A stretch of 64,000 bases of DNA from Diphasiastrum complanatum (GCA_029204225.1 CM055111.1:17159019-17223018), one strand, 5' to 3'. Positions 20,400 to 33,410 are shown, counted from the stretch's first letter. Made by a program: numbers and translations. The notes: generated from the letters alone by a model not told the origin.

Positions 20400-22350
20400 T
20401 TAAGCAAATCCAGAAAGATTTAAGATCCAATTTCCTACTCTATCACAGGTTAACCTGAACTCTATATCTGCTTCTGTGTAGTCAATCCCCTCTAGACACA
20501 ACCAAAGTTATAAGAGCCTGCCATATTCATAAAAAATAATAAGATGATGGGTGTCCAGCAATGTTTGTATGGAGTTCCGAGTAAGGCAGTGATGTTGAAT
20601 CTCAACAAAGAGCAGTTTTCTCCTTCAATCCATTTATAATCTATCAAACTTGTTTACACGCTGTACAAAATTGTGCCGAGCCGAATCATAGCCCTACTTA
20701 GCTCTAACTTTAAGATTTTAACAAAACGAGATTAAGAATAATGCACGAGAATAACAGAGAAAATGTCACAAGAGGTTATCCATTGCTTTCATTCCCAGCA
20801 AGACGTGTTCGCGCCAACTAATTGAGTCTTTTTGTGAAGCATACACCTTTTTAGCTTCAAATCTTATGCTACATTTATGCTTTTCTACTACAGGTAAGTT
20901 TTGTACAAGCATGGTTATTTTAAAGTATTTATATTGTTATGGTATGATGATTTTTTTTGGGGTGGAGAGGAGTTTTGCAATGCTCTTCCACCTAGGCATA
21001 AACAAAGGCCCTTCCCTACTGTCAAATAAGCGAGAAGTGTTTTGTTTATTTTAAAATTTCAAAAAATTGTAGTGACAATCTGCACAAATTTTTGTATGAA
21101 AGGGTATGTGCAAAAAAAGTTGTGATATTGTGAACATTGTTATTTCAAAAAATTGCCTTCGATATGGACTCAATAATCTCTTTGTTAATCAAAACTCTAA
21201 TTTCATAATAGGTAGGAAATTGTGGAGAATTTGGGTTACATTTGCAAGTGTGTGTCCTTGGAGAGAGAGACTTCCTTGGGCTTGGGACTTGACACTTTTC
21301 AAGTAAATGTGTGCGAGTTATGTGAGCTTATGATCTGCTAAATCACATATTTTAACAATCTCCAATTGTTGGATATTTTGTTTGTTGAAAATGAATTGCA
21401 CAGTTAGACTCATTTACAAATATATCTTTGTATTGATAATGTTGCATATTATAAAGATGTGAAATAGCATAAATATAACATCATTTGTAACCCTATTCTA
21501 CATTAGTAAGTTGCATTCAAACAACCCAATGAAGTTTGAAATTCTATTCATTAAGCTTGAATTCAAAAAGATGAGCAGACATAGTCGTTTGATTAACAAC
21601 CAACAACCTTAAGATGTCAAGACCTTGACATCACATAGAACAACTCTTGTTAACTTAGTATTGGTTGGTAAATAAACATCTCTTCATTCACATGGAAGCC
21701 TTCTAATCTCAAGTAAACATAATATATTTGCTTACATTTGGTGTATTTTTGTTTTTGTTTTTGATGATTTTCTATTAATCCATGCATTTGCAAGAGGGCT
21801 CTTTTGAAATCATAATATTGTATGTCATCCAAGTTGCATCACTATCAAAACTTTCAATGACATAAAAATCGGACAAACTTGATTTTTGTCTCATCTTGTT
21901 TCGATTACGACCATTACCAACTTGTTGTTTTGATATGTGTGGACTTGGATTAGGTACAATTGCAATGTTGTCATTAGGATCCAAGGAAGCCTCTGGCTCA
22001 TTCTAACATAATGTTTCACTTAGAATTTGCTTCAAACAGGAACAAAGATCATGCTACATAGTAACACAAACAGAAAACACTCTCCACACCAAGCTCACAT
22101 AGCAACTGTATTTCTCAAAATGAAAATACACTATACATATAGTTCATCACTCAAGCAACCCATGCATGACCCAGGTTGTCGTTGACAGGACGCGTGTCCC
22201 ATCGCCTCGTGGCGAGGCCAACTGATCCTTATCTACTGATAGGACCCATAGTACAGTAACACAGTGATTCTACTTTAATTCTAACTGTCTCCCTTAAAGT
22301 AGAGTCTACTTTCTATACAGTCATATACATAGCTTTAAAGTCAACAAACT
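20400..22350. other. Intergenic, no supported gene
   Basis: AT-rich DNA with short unrelated reading frames. A minus frame at 21,775-21,984 (DPNDNIAIVPNPSPHISKQQ) looks protein-like but has no recognised motif. The 22,190-22,350 part, just past the truncated copia RT, may hold LTR remains, but I cannot mark its ends. Confidence 0.4.
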
Positions 22351-25055
22351 TTAAGTACATAGAGTATTCCACTTACATACTGGCACAAAGGTCTCCTCAT
22401 AGTCGATCCCTTTACTTTGTGCATACCCTTTGATCACCAATCTTGCTTTGTGCTTTGCTATACTTCCATCTGCATGGTACTTAGTCCTATATACCCATTT
22501 ACAACCAATGGGTTTCTTGTCAACTGGTGGTTCCACTAAGTCCCATGTGTTATGCTTAGCAATTGACTCCATTCCCTCTCCCATGTCCTTGACCCAATTG
22601 TCATGATCCTTCTCTTCACCATAAGTTGAAGGTTCTTTGCTTTGAATAATGCTAGATAAGAGAGCATAATTTGCTTCATACCTTTCAGGTTGTGTCTTCT
22701 CTCTTGTTGATCTTTGTAGCTCTCCCTGGCTAGATGATCCCGGAAAGTCATCCATGTCACGGTTCTCCAACAATCTCTCAAACCACTTAGGGAGCTTTCT
22801 GTCAGGTGATCGGCTTCCTGGTGAAAATGTATCCCACGGTATATCTTTCTCCTTGCATTTGTCACTTGCAACTTCAATCCTTCTTGCACTAAAGGGTTTG
22901 TCCCTACCTCTCCAACCTGTGTCTTGAGGTTGAGTAGTAGTATCTTGAGGTGTATCCTTGTGTCCATCCCTAGAAAAGTCAATAAATGGATCATCATCAC
23001 TAGGAAAGTCAATAAATGGATCATCATCAGGAGGTATCCTCACTATACCATCTTTCCCACTGGATGTGTCTCTCTTCTCAGCATCCTCGTCTTCATACAT
23101 CTTAGATTCATCAAAGATGACATCACGACTGACATGTATTTTGTTCTCCACTGGATCAAAACATCTATACCCCTTCACACGATTATCATATCCTAGGAAT
23201 ATACACTTGACAGCTTTCACATCAAGCTTACGTCTCCCTTTCTTAGGAATGTGTACAAAGGCCTTACATCCAAAGATTCGCAAGTGGTCTACCTTTGGCT
23301 TCTTCTTCATGAATGCCTCCTCAGGTGTTATCTTTGGTATGGCAATGGTAGGACTTCTATTTTGAAGATAGACCGTGGTACTACATGCTTCTGACCAAAA
23401 ATATTATGGTAGTTTCATCTCAGCTAGCATAGATGTAGCACTTTCCACAATCGTACAATTCTTGCGCCCAGCTACACCATTGAGTGTAGGAGTATGAGCT
23501 TGCATAAATTGTCTTTTGATTCCACATTTATCACAAAGATCATTGAAGTCATTAGACTTATACTCACCTCCACTATCTGATCTTAGAACTTTGATCTTCC
23601 TACCTGTCTGATTTTCGACCAATGCTTTGAAGCTCTTGAAATTGTCAAATGCATCCAATTTCTTCTTCAAGAAGTAAATCCACATCTTACGTGACATATC
23701 ATCAATAAAGGTCATGAAATAGAAGTCTTCATAGGCCCACATAAATCTGTGTGGATCAAATCCAAGATGTTCTTTGCTCTAGCAACACCACCTTTATTGA
23801 ACTTCTCTCGATGCTGCTTCCCATACACACATGATTCACACATCGACTTCAAGTGGTCTTCTATCATAGGCAATCATCTCACCATTTCCAATTTCCTCAT
23901 CAAACTGAGGCTTTCTAAGTTTTGATTAGTAATAACACCAACTGAAAGTAAATTTTTCTTCAAACTTGGTACGTAAAGTACCTCCCTGATCATCCTGCTT
24001 TTGTCATCAAGTAGTTGGATTGAAACGGTGCCTATCACCTTGATCTTGCACACATCACCATTTGCTTGTGAAATGGATGTTCCATTATCCAACACTTTCA
24101 AGCTACTGAACCAATCATTGTTACCTGTCATGTGTCTTGTGACTCCTGAGTCAATGTACCACGCTTGATCATCTTGATTAGATGACAATACTGATATGAA
24201 GATGCTAGAGTCTTCAATCTCACCCTCATCGACAATGCTAGCTTGCTTTGGTTTTCCCTTGTCTGATTCTGCCAGGAATTTCCGACATTCACTCTTCCAA
24301 TGGCCCTTTTTACCGCAATGGAAGCACTTTCCCTTCTTCTTGGTCTTGCTAGAAGAACTCTCATCCTCCTGAGTCTTGGCCAATTGCTGCTTAGAATTCT
24401 TCTTGCCCTTGCCCTTGCCTTATTTTTGGCGTGTCGCAATTGCCTGATCATCAGTGTTTTGAAATCTAGCTTTCACCATTTCTCGTCATTGCTCTTCCTA
24501 CATCAAGATTCTTATGAGCTCGTCAAAGGTTGGCAATCTTTCTCGTGATGTTATTCCACTCACAAACATCTGATAGGGTTCTACAATGCCACACAATGCA
24601 TTATGCACCAGTTCCACATCACATATGTGCTCACCAATAGAGTGCAATTCATCCCTCATTGTCTTGATTCTGGTCATGTACGTCTAAATGTGCTCTCCTT
24701 GCTCCATGCGGGCACTATTCAATTTTGACTTCAGAAACATGATTCTTGATGGATTTGACAATTTGAACTGCTCCTTTAGCACATCCCATGCCTGTCTAGG
24801 TGTAACAACATCACAAATGTGAGTAATGATGTGATTCTTCACTGACAAGTTAATGAAGGTCAAAGCTTTCCTCACCTTGTTATTGAACACTTTGATTTCA
24901 GTTTCATTTGGCGGTCTTCTCTCATCACAAGTGACGACATCCCACACATCCCTCTCCATCAATATGTTTTTCATTTTGAATTTCCACACTACATAGTTGA
25001 AAATCCCGTCCAATTTGCTACTTTCACTCAAAATGGACTCTCCCATGTTTGCCAT
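22351..25055 (-). pseudogene. Ty1/copia gag-protease-integrase-RT(start), minus strand
   Basis: Leftward order: gag from ATG 25,055 (LDGIFNYVVWKFKMKNILME, then a UBN2-type region); zinc knuckle CFHCGKKGHWKSEC near 24,330; protease AWYIDSGVTRHMTGN; GAG-pre-integrase CESCVYGKQHR near 23,830; integrase with HTDLCGPM (another frame) and LRSDSGGEYKSNDF; post-integrase KVDHLRIFGCKAFVHIPKKG; then the RT start KPIGCKWVYRTK and GIDYEETFVPV at 22,360. Frameshifts and stops lie near 24,420, 23,750 and 23,400. The element stops inside RT motif 1, so most RT and all RNase H are missing. DSGV replaces the usual DSGA/DSGC. Confidence 0.9.
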
Positions 25056-26000
25056 CGCAAAACTGCTTGAAACTTCAACCGTAGGCTAAAAGCTGTATGT
25101 CGAGGCGCTAAAAGCTATATGCCGAGGGCAACTGCAATGTCAGAAATTGAATATAATGACCTGCTATTTTCTCCTTATCAGGCCACTTACTGGTTTTTTG
25201 CCAAATTGAAAGCCAAATCGGCGTCGCCTTCCGAAATGCACTTTGTTGCCAACTCCCAACTACGTGCCCAATGGAATGGTGAAATCACTTTTGGTGCACT
25301 CCGAACACTTTCTCCGCTGCAATCACTCTGTTTTGCAGTACCGTACTTGCAGGTACAGTCCGGGTGCCCTTTGTTTGGAGGTTATAGCCTTTCGTTTGAG
25401 TCAAATAGGCTTAAGGACTAGAAAATAAGGGTTTTTCTAGTTTTTGAACTATTTTTTCAGCTTGAAGAAACTTCAACCTTCAAGAAAATTCGGACCCAAC
25501 TCCAGTTTCAAAGTTACTTTTTATTTTTTCAATGTTCCTTTTGTCGTAAAATTTTTTTTACCTACACCTTTCGAGCGGAAGGTGCATGTAATAAGGTAAA
25601 ATTTGGTGCATGTAAAAAGATTTTGCCATAATTATGCTCCCACAAATTCTGTCGTGGAGGCAACACCATTCTCTTTATTAAAAAGTTAAAATTGAGATTA
25701 AGACAAAAAAAAAGAAGAGGTTTCACATAATCCACTACACTTTTTTTATTTAGATTGGAGTTTTCGCATTGATAGATTGGTAAAAGAAGGGCCTTTCCCT
25801 TTCATTTTTATTTTGAGTTCTGAACATTTGGGCCCGTAGAATAGAATTTGTAAATAGTTCACCAAGTTTACACATGAAGTACAAGGCCCTTACATCTCAA
25901 CAATATAGCAACCAAGGTTTGAGTATTTGTGGACTTGACCACAATAAACAACTATATCCAACTCACACCACTATGAACTTTCTTTTTTAGCAAGAAAAAA
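25056..26000. other. Intergenic, possible copia 5' leader, no gene
   Basis: Directly upstream (on the minus strand) of the copia gag start. It contains a near-repeat of GGCTAAAAGCTGTATGTCGAG and GGCGCTAAAAGCTATATGCCGAG (25,083-25,130). No tRNA-Met-type primer site or clear LTR end was seen. The rest is AT-rich with no coding evidence. Confidence 0.4.
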
Positions 26001-26009
26001 ATTGGATGT

Positions 26010-26410
26010 TTAGTAGCCCGTTGGAAGAGCCCGTGCTTGTGAAAGAAGTCAAGTTGCTTACCTTTTTCATCATAAGTGAGTCTCAAAGTTTGTTGCCTTT
26101 GCCTTGATGTCCTCCTTGGCTTTTAATTTGCAGTAGGCTCTTCAATATCAACATCCAAAGTATCATCAAGAATGTTAGATCCAACATGCACACCACCACT
26201 TGAAGACACTTTTGGAAAGTTTCCCTCATAAAAAATGACATCTCTTCCAATGACCACGTTCTTAGTTGAAGGAATCAAATTTTTGTAAGCCTTGCTCAAC
26301 TCACTTTAACCAACAAAAATACCGTTTCTTGAAGATGGATCCTCCTTTGTCCTATCATCAAGAGTGATATTGATATAGCAAATGCATCCAAAAGTTTTAC
26401 GAACCTGAAC
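26010..26410 (-). pseudogene. Copia post-integrase fragment, minus strand
   Basis: The minus-strand frame, with one stop, reads KTFGCICYINITLDDRTKED, then NGIFVG, SKAYKNLIPSTKNVVIGRDV and an Arg-rich RRTSRQRQQTL stretch. This is the region between copia integrase and RT, with the FGC..Y, G(I/V)FVGYSE and RDVIF motifs. It is a fragment only. A similar region of a different family member lies at 32,247-32,640. Confidence 0.75.
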
Positions 26411-26717
26411 GCAATAAGAAGATAGATTGATTCAGTATGAAAATGAAACATATGTAAATGAGTACAACAAGTGTGGATTGAAGCTGTGTACTCTGAGCTA
26501 TCTCTGAGTGACTTTCGAATTTCAAAAGTATTGGTGCAAGCAACATATGGCATTCTTCCTCCTCGTTTCTAAATTCTACATAACGATATGCAAAATTTGC
26601 ACATATGGGACTCAATTGTTCCTGATAGAAGACTGTCTTGAACTTAATACTTTCTCAGGACAACCTAGTTTCCCCAATTAGAATATTCGACTAGAATATA
26701 TTGTATAAGATGGTACA

Positions 26718-26960
26718 TTGATAATTTGTCTCCATGTCATTACAACAACTATCAGGAACAACATGAAGACGATACGAGAATTGTCCGAGTGCCAAAATCA
26801 GGAGGCCAACATTGATACTACTTATGCTAATGAGAAAATCTCCCAATGCATTTCAAAAATCGATGATTACCCCACATTGCAAGCAGAAAGATTCTTAGAT
26901 GCCCTTGAAATGAAATTGACTTTTGAGCTCGTACAGAAATTGCCAAAGCGCAAGACTTAA
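26718..26960 (+). other. Short reading frame, possible MYB/SANT-like transposase-accessory C-terminus
   Basis: The frame reads IRELSECQNQEANIDTTYAN, ISQCISKIDDYPTLQ and FLDALEMKLTFELVQKLPKR, then stops. The spacing of a Cys-Ile helix and an F/L-rich helix ending in K-R resembles the C-terminal part of plant MYB/SANT-like (PF12776-type) proteins. This is weak. It could equally be chance coding in transposon debris. Confidence 0.2.
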
Positions 26961-27404
26961 ATTCTTCAAAAAACTTTTGAGGTGGTAGGAATTGATCCCA
27001 AACTTCCTTAGGATCAAATTTTGTGCTGCTCCCACATCATTAGAGGAGTTCTAAATCCAAAAAAGACCCTTTGTAAAGTTTATTTTTATATTTTTTCTTG
27101 AATTTTTCTTACAAATGGACCAATCAAAACACTCAAATTTGAAATCTACGTAATGTAACTTTTTGAGTCCACATTTTGATTCCATACTAAAAATGGCATA
27201 ACTTTTTAGTAGTAAGTCCAAATTTAGCAAAGTTTGGTGCACTTGATCATTTGCCATTGATTACATTTGAATTTGTTTCATGGAATCTAATTAATCTAGG
27301 TTGAGTTCAAGTTCTATTAAGGTTAAAAACAGATCTTGAAAGTACACCAAGAAGGAAGAAAGAAATTAAGTCATTTTTTTTGTCCAAAAATAGCCGAAAT
27401 TGGC

Positions 27405-27755
27405 AAGATTTGATTATAAGTAGATTTCACATCATCTTATCTTCATTCCAACTTTGTGAGAGAGTGCTAGAACTCAGATTATAAGTCCATTTGTTGGATT
27501 AGAAATCTAATTTGAGTGAAACACTACAAGAAAGAGACCTTTGTGAGTTTCTAGAGACAATCAAATCCATTTCTTGGCAAGATTTGTTTGAAAGTAGTTT
27601 TCATTTCATCTTATCTTCATTCCAGCTTTGTGAGGAGTGATAGAACTATGATTATGAGTCCATTTTTTGGATTAGAAATCAAATTTGAGTGAAACACTGC
27701 AAGTGTGAGACCTTTGTGAGTTTCAAGTCAATCAAATCAATTTCTTGTTTGTAGA
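27405..27755. repeat. Tandem ~177-bp duplication upstream of copia gag
   Basis: The units begin near 27,405 and 27,582 (AAGATTTG...) and both contain TCATCTTATCTTCATTCCA, GGATTAGAAATC and GAGACCTTTGTGAGTTTC. They lie just before the gag start at 27,769, where the LTR end and leader of the element should be. Confidence 0.85.
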
Positions 27756-27768
27756 AGTCACTAGTAAG

Positions 27769-29308
27769 ATGGGATCTACTGGAGCATACCTTCTAGAAGC
27801 TAGTGAGAGATTGAATTCTACAAATTATGCTATTTGGAAGGTTAGGATGGAGTCACTCTTGGTGCTCCAAGACCTTTATGAGTCTTGATTGAAGATGAAG
27901 ATGAACCTCTAGGTGCACATGTGTTAGCTAGATACAAGGAGAGATCTAGGCTTGCACTTCACTGTGTGAAGATGAATGTGAGCAATGATTTGTTGAGGGA
28001 AGTATCGTCATGTAAAAGTTCTAAAGAGGCTTGGGAGTCTTTAGAATCAATCTATGAATCTACAACACTTCTAGAGTTCTTATGCTTAGAAATCAGATTT
28101 TGCAAAGCATGAGGAGAAGCAAGGAGACTGCACAGGATTATGTGCTTAGAATCATGTCTCTAAATAGGGAGTTGGCTTCCATTGGAGAGAAGATTCATGA
28201 TGGAGAGCTCGTAAAAAATTTTCTTAATGGTCTAGGAGATGACTTTGCAAATTTGGTCCAAGTTTTGCCATCCAAGACACTTTGCCAACTATAGAAAAAC
28301 TTCATAGTGTATTAGTGGCTGAAGAGTGTAGGATGCAAGGCAAGAATGAGTTCATTGTCTTTGTAGGATGGAGATGAGAAAGCCAATTTCTCATTCAAGA
28401 GCAAAAAGAAGACCAATGGAAAGAAGAAGCATCCCAGGGAGGCCAAAGAAGAGGATGATGTATCAAGCTCAAAGGACAAGTCAAAGCAAAAATGCTTCTT
28501 TTGTGGAAAGAAGGGGCATTATGCATCCGAATGCTACAAGAAGCTAAGAACAAAAAAAGAGGAGGGCAAACAAGAGAACCTTGCATATGAAGAGGATGGA
28601 GATGAGGAGATCTCATCTTTGATGGCATCTACATCCACTCCAACAAGCAAAAGCAACTCAAAGGACCTTGGTAGATTGATAGTGGGGCTAGCTCCCACAT
28701 GACTTTCCAAAAGGACACATTCTCAACCTTACACTCTTTCAATGTGCTAATAAATTTGTTTCTTTAGCAAATGATCAAGAATGTAAGATAGATGGTATTG
28801 GTATCATCTCATTAAGTCTAGGATCTAGAAAAAGGATGGATCTAGACAATGTCCTTTTTGTACCATCAATTACCAAGAGCTTGCTTAGTGTTGGACAACT
28901 AATAGATGATGTTTTAGATGTCCACTTCAAGCATGGAGTTTGTTCCATCATGAAGAATTTGTTTGTTTAAGTTGGATGCTAAAATTGCTATGGCAAAAGT
29001 GAAAATCATTCATTCAAATGTACACTCTTTTTCTCATGTATCAAGTAGTGATGATAAGATGCATGAAACATTATTAGATGTTTATACAAGAGATGCTTGG
29101 ATCCATCTAGTATCTTGTGTGAATGAAAGTGAGATCAACAACCTTGGTGTCAATGATCTTGCAAGGATTGAGGAGGAGCAACGAAGTGATGGAGATCTTG
29201 AGGATCCACCTCAAAGGTCAAGTGCTCCAAGAAGATCCACAAAGGCAAGGGCCGAGCCTTCAAGGCTCACTTATCTTGGCAAAGGTAATCAAGGGAAAGA
29301 TTCTTAGC
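27769..29308 (+). pseudogene. Copia gag-protease unit lacking integrase and RT
   Basis: The start MGSTGAYLLEASERLNSTNY is a copia gag N-terminus. After a frameshift at 27,886, gag continues (DEPLGAHVLARY, KEAWESLESIYES, MSLNRELASIGEKIHDGELV). Then come the zinc knuckle CFFCGKKGHYASEC (about 28,495-28,536), the protease motif DSGASSHMTFQKDTF (28,678-28,720) and LDNVLFVPSITKSLLSVGQL. After 28,970 it jumps to the integrase-RT linker RSSAPRRSTKARAEPSRLTY, so the whole integrase is deleted. No RT follows. Confidence 0.85.
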
Positions 29309-29337
29309 CATTCACTTTCGACACTTTTCTTACTTCA

Positions 29338-30030
29338 ATGCTTGATGAACCATTTTGCTATGAGATCTATATGAGGCATACCGAGGTATGCTATGAGAAC
29401 TACATGAGGCAACTTGGGGGCTTCATCAAGAAGGAAGTTGAAGATAAGATGTGTAATGACTCATTTGAGAACAAGTTTTTATGTCTTAGTGATCTAAAAA
29501 TTGTTATGGACCAATTAAGAGTAAATTGGTTGTTTGATCAAATGAGTGCTCTCATATTTAGGAAGAGCAACAATGAGTTAATCACTCATTGTTTTGAAAC
29601 ATGTGTTTTTTCTTTTGGAGAGGCAAATTGTAAGCTTCTTATGAGAATAAGTGAAACATCCTTGAAGGACACTTATATCCATAAGCAAGTATGTAGCCTC
29701 ATGAAGTTCAAGATCACTTGTAATTACAAGATTAGGAAAATCATGCATACTTTTGATGGTTTGTGGACTAGTCATTTTAGCATGATAAATCTTGGTAATA
29801 GTGGCAAGTACATGTTTTGTGATCTTGATCAATGTGACTTTCACAAGACATGGAGACATCAGATTTCCTTCAAAGAGAAGCATCAAGATCAAGGAAGAGA
29901 AAGTTTCAAGTTCATGCATCTTCACTCAACATGGAATAAATCAAGTGCAAAGGTGCAAGGAAGAATCAAGCCTCTTCAATTCATCTTGGAGGAGATCAAG
30001 ATCAAAGAAGCTCTATCTCGGATATGGTGA
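29338..30030 (+). CDS. 230-codon ORF of unknown function after an RT-less copia unit
   Basis: An uninterrupted frame from ATG 29,338 to TGA 30,028, rich in Cys, Lys and Phe: MLDEPFCYEIYMRHTEVCYE at the start, then KKEVEDKMCNDSFENKF, LDQCDFHKTWRHQ and LQFILEEIKIKEALSRIW at the end. No known domain is recognised. It sits where RT would be in a copia element, in the same orientation, and may be an extra ORF of a non-autonomous element. An in-frame length of 230 codons in AT-rich DNA suggests that it codes, or did until recently. Confidence 0.4.
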   Translation: MLDEPFCYEIYMRHTEVCYENYMRQLGGFIKKEVEDKMCNDSFENKFLCLSDLKIVMDQLRVNWLFDQMSALIFRKSNNELITHCFETCVFSFGEANCKLLMRISETSLKDTYIHKQVCSLMKFKITCNYKIRKIMHTFDGLWTSHFSMINLGNSGKYMFCDLDQCDFHKTWRHQISFKEKHQDQGRESFKFMHLHSTWNKSSAKVQGRIKPLQFILEEIKIKEALSRIW

Positions 30031-31930
30031 TAAATCATGTCATCATCTTTAGGGGCTCATTAGTCATTTTCTGAACCTGAATATGATTTATTTCTGATGT
30101 TAAGATCAGGTCTTAGAATTGTATATAGATACATTATTGTTTCCAAGGCTAGATCTAGGATCTAGGATAGGGTTTCATTTTAGGGCAAGAAGGGTGAGTT
30201 AACTTCCTTATTACATGCTCAAAATCCATCTAACTTCAAGAAGGAATTAAATTGCTATGTATTCCAAGCTCCCATAGTGAGAAGATAGAAAAAATTTTGG
30301 AGCTCATTGGCAATCTCAAGCTAGTTCACTATGTAAATTGATTTTTTGTGATCCAAATGAAACCAAATCGGCCGTACTACAGCCTGTAGTAAACACATTT
30401 GGACTCGGATTTGGGTCTTTGATCTTGTTTATTGACTATCCATACTTGTTATGTGTCAAATTGCTAATCCAGATCAAGATTTATTGTCTAGTTTTTTATG
30501 AATTGTTAAGCAAGCACATAATCTCTCTTGTGGATCTTCTAAGATTCATTTTTGGTCCTTAAAGTACTGTACTTTCACAGGTCCCAGTCCAATCTTAATG
30601 AGGCTAGAGAAAAGTTTGCGGCCGTAGAAAAATGGTCTGTAAAAATGTTTTGCGGCTTTTCAGCCAGTTGTAAAAATAGTCAGCATAGCCATGCTAAAAT
30701 TTTGCATGTACAAAGTTGTTTTACTAATATATGATTAATCGGTTATTTAAAAGAGCCCTAGTCATGAATGTTGTAGCAGCCAATTTCGAGAAAAGAACCA
30801 ACAAGTTTATGAACAGTAGATAATGTTTGATAACAGAGAAAATATATCTATTGTAAATAGGCATCAAAATCATTCACAGATCACACACCATAGACAGAAT
30901 GTTGCAATTTTTTTTTTTTTGTTTACAACAACAATTTCAGGCACTGTTTGTTTCCCAGATCAGCACGTCGGTGCAAGAGAGGTATTCTCTCTTACGAGGA
31001 ACTAGCTACTGCTGATTCTATATCTGTTTGTATGACAATGTGTGTCTGCTACTTCGTGACTAACAATGACGCATTAAAAAAAAAAACCAGCACATCTCCC
31101 GCGTTCATCCTGTTTATATAGGAACAGAGAGAAGGGAGTTTATGCTAATCATTTGACTACAAGAAATTGGTTAAGCTCATTCTAGTGATTTCCAATTGTG
31201 CATTGTCGTTGTCGTCATCCGTGGAGTCTGTTCTCCATGTTGGTACTTCGTTGATCTTGCATGGTACTTAGGTCATGAAGATCCGCCACTTTTGCAGCCA
31301 TCTGTGAGTCGTATGTGACCGTAATCATTTCCTTGCGGTGTCTCTACGGTCGTGAAGGTTCTTTGGAGTCTGAGACCTTTGGCAAGCAACCATAGATAGA
31401 ACACAATAGGGGCTTATGTGCTGCTCGGGTGGTTCATCTTTTCGAGAGGGGTGAAACATTGTAAATCGTTAGTGTAAACCTTGTGGTGGCCTTCAGTCAG
31501 CTTCCTTCGTGGACTGCTTTGTGTTTGTTTCATAGGTGACCGCAAGCTCCAGCTTGGCGGTGGCCTTTGGTTTACTTCGCATTGGACCATAGGCTAGACT
31601 CTTTTAAAGTCGTTTGCATTGCAGTTGTGGTTATCTACAATTTTTGCCTGTTGGTAGTTCCCATGTATTTCTGCAGGTTCTGGTTCATAAGCTAGCAATG
31701 CTTTGTGGGTATAAACTTCATGTTTCTTAAAGTTCTAACCATGGTGGTTTGAAGGCAAAGAAACAAGTTGGTGAGCTTTGTTCAATGTCAAAGTTAGAAA
31801 GTTTGTCTTATTATTAGATCTAGCTCAACATCTAAGATGCATTTTCATTTAATACATTTGGATGTGCATTGTAAGAGTGCTTTGAGTAATGGAGGAGCAA
31901 AGATGTTTGTGAACTTGCATTAAACTTGCA
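30031..31930. other. Noncoding, likely LTR remains
   Basis: 30,031-30,300 contains short repeats (AGATCTAGGATCTAGGATAGGG) typical of copia 3' non-coding or LTR sequence. The rest has no reading frame with recognisable content. A poly-T/poly-A pair is seen at 30,909 and 31,075. Confidence 0.4.
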
Positions 31931-32640
31931 TTGGTGACTTTAGTAGATATTTTTGGACTTTTCTAAAGAGTGAGGATTTCATACTTGATGTCTTTCTCAA
32001 GTTCAAGAATGTTGTGGAGAGTCAATTCAACAGTGAAGATCAAGTGCTTAAAGTTGGCAAATGAAGACCTATCAACAAAGTTCAAAGATGTTTGTGTGGC
32101 ACATGGGATCAAGAGGGATCTTTCAAACTCAAAGGCTATACATAGTCTGGAAGAGAGGAAGATCAATCTTTTTGAAAGAGCCAAATCATGAGGGTGAATG
32201 CAATCTTCATAAGTCTTATGGGGTGAAGCTTTGATGTATACTAAGTTTGTTTTCATTAGATACTCAAATGAAGACTTATATGGTTGGTAAGAAGCCAAGT
32301 TTGGAGCATTTGAAGATCTTTGGTAGTACTTGCTATGTCAACTCATCTTTTGAATTCTTGAAGGGAATATGTGTTGGCTATAGTGAAGTAATGAAAGCTT
32401 ATAGGGTTTACATTCCTAAGTCAAACAAAGTTCACATTTCTAAGGATGTTGTCTTTGAAGAGGAGATTGTGGAGAAGATTGATGTTGTTGATGTTGATCA
32501 ATCTAGCATTTCTGATGGTGATAAAGATGGTTCTTTGGATGGTGATGGTGGAGATGCATCTCCAAGTCAAGCTCTGAGAAGATCCTCAAGGGAAAGATAA
32601 AAGCCATCTAGGCTTCCATATGATGAGAAAGGCAAGCAAG
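31930..32640 (+). pseudogene. Copia integrase end and linker fragment, plus strand
   Basis: Broken frames give SRYFWTFLKSEDFILDVFLK (integrase core), LANEDLSTKFKDVCVAHGIK, and then an open frame (32,247-32,600) with KPSLEHLKIFGSTCYV, GICVGYSEVMKAYRVYIPKS and VHISKDVVFEEE. An acidic linker ends in RRSSRER. It resembles the piece missing from the gag-protease unit at 27,769-29,308, so the two may come from one family. Confidence 0.8.
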
Positions 32641-32999
32641 TTGAAGGTAAAAACTTTGCTTTACTATTACGTCCATATCCAGTATGAGGGATTTAGAATA
32701 ATTCCTTACATGGATGGCCAGTCACTCTAGTGTATGTGGTTATTAGTTATGCCTTGTCATTTTGGGCTTGGCCGATAAAGTAATTAATAATCATATGAGG
32801 GCCTAGACCTATAATTGGACATATGAGCACTTGCATGATATTTGACTGCAAGGGGGTCAATTGCTTATTCAGGTTACATGTGGATCCTAAGAGAAATATT
32901 CTCTCCTCTTGGGAGAGAATATATACTAGTGGAAAGTCGCCCATCTACCTATTGGATTTTTTTATCCTTGAATGTAGAAATGTCTGGATGTTGTCATCA

Positions 33000-33410
33000 T
33001 CACGGTATTTCAATTCTTCAAATGTAGAAGCTGAGTTGCCTAGCACAAATCTTGTTGGCGCTCTTCATTCTCTTGTTGATCTTCTAGGAGATCCTTCTGG
33101 TAGTGCAATGCTCTTGTCTTTATCTGTTTTGCTAGGTCCAGAACCAATTCGATTTACAGGTGTTGTAGCAATAGGCTGGCATGCGAATATTTCTTCATCT
33201 GATTCGTTGCTCGAATGAGGTGCGACTTCGTCTGAGTGTTCATCCTCTGCTCTCTCTGTCACGGTTCGTAGATCCTAGTATTGTCTATCAAGGAATTCAT
33301 AACTGATAGGATTATTGTTGGCCATTGTTCTGCTCTCATCGAATTTGACGTCTCTGATTGTCTTCACTATGTTTACCTCTGGCACATAGATTCTCTAAAA
33401 ATAAGTATTT
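33000..33410 (-). pseudogene. Copia integrase-RT linker fragment, minus strand
   Basis: The minus-strand frame reads RIYVPEVNIVKTIRDVKFDE, then an acidic Ser-rich stretch (DEVAPHSSNESDEEIF) and SPRRSTRE. This is the V..S.DV.FDE ... RRSTRE layout of the copia linker. One stop lies near 33,278. Short fragment only. Confidence 0.65.
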
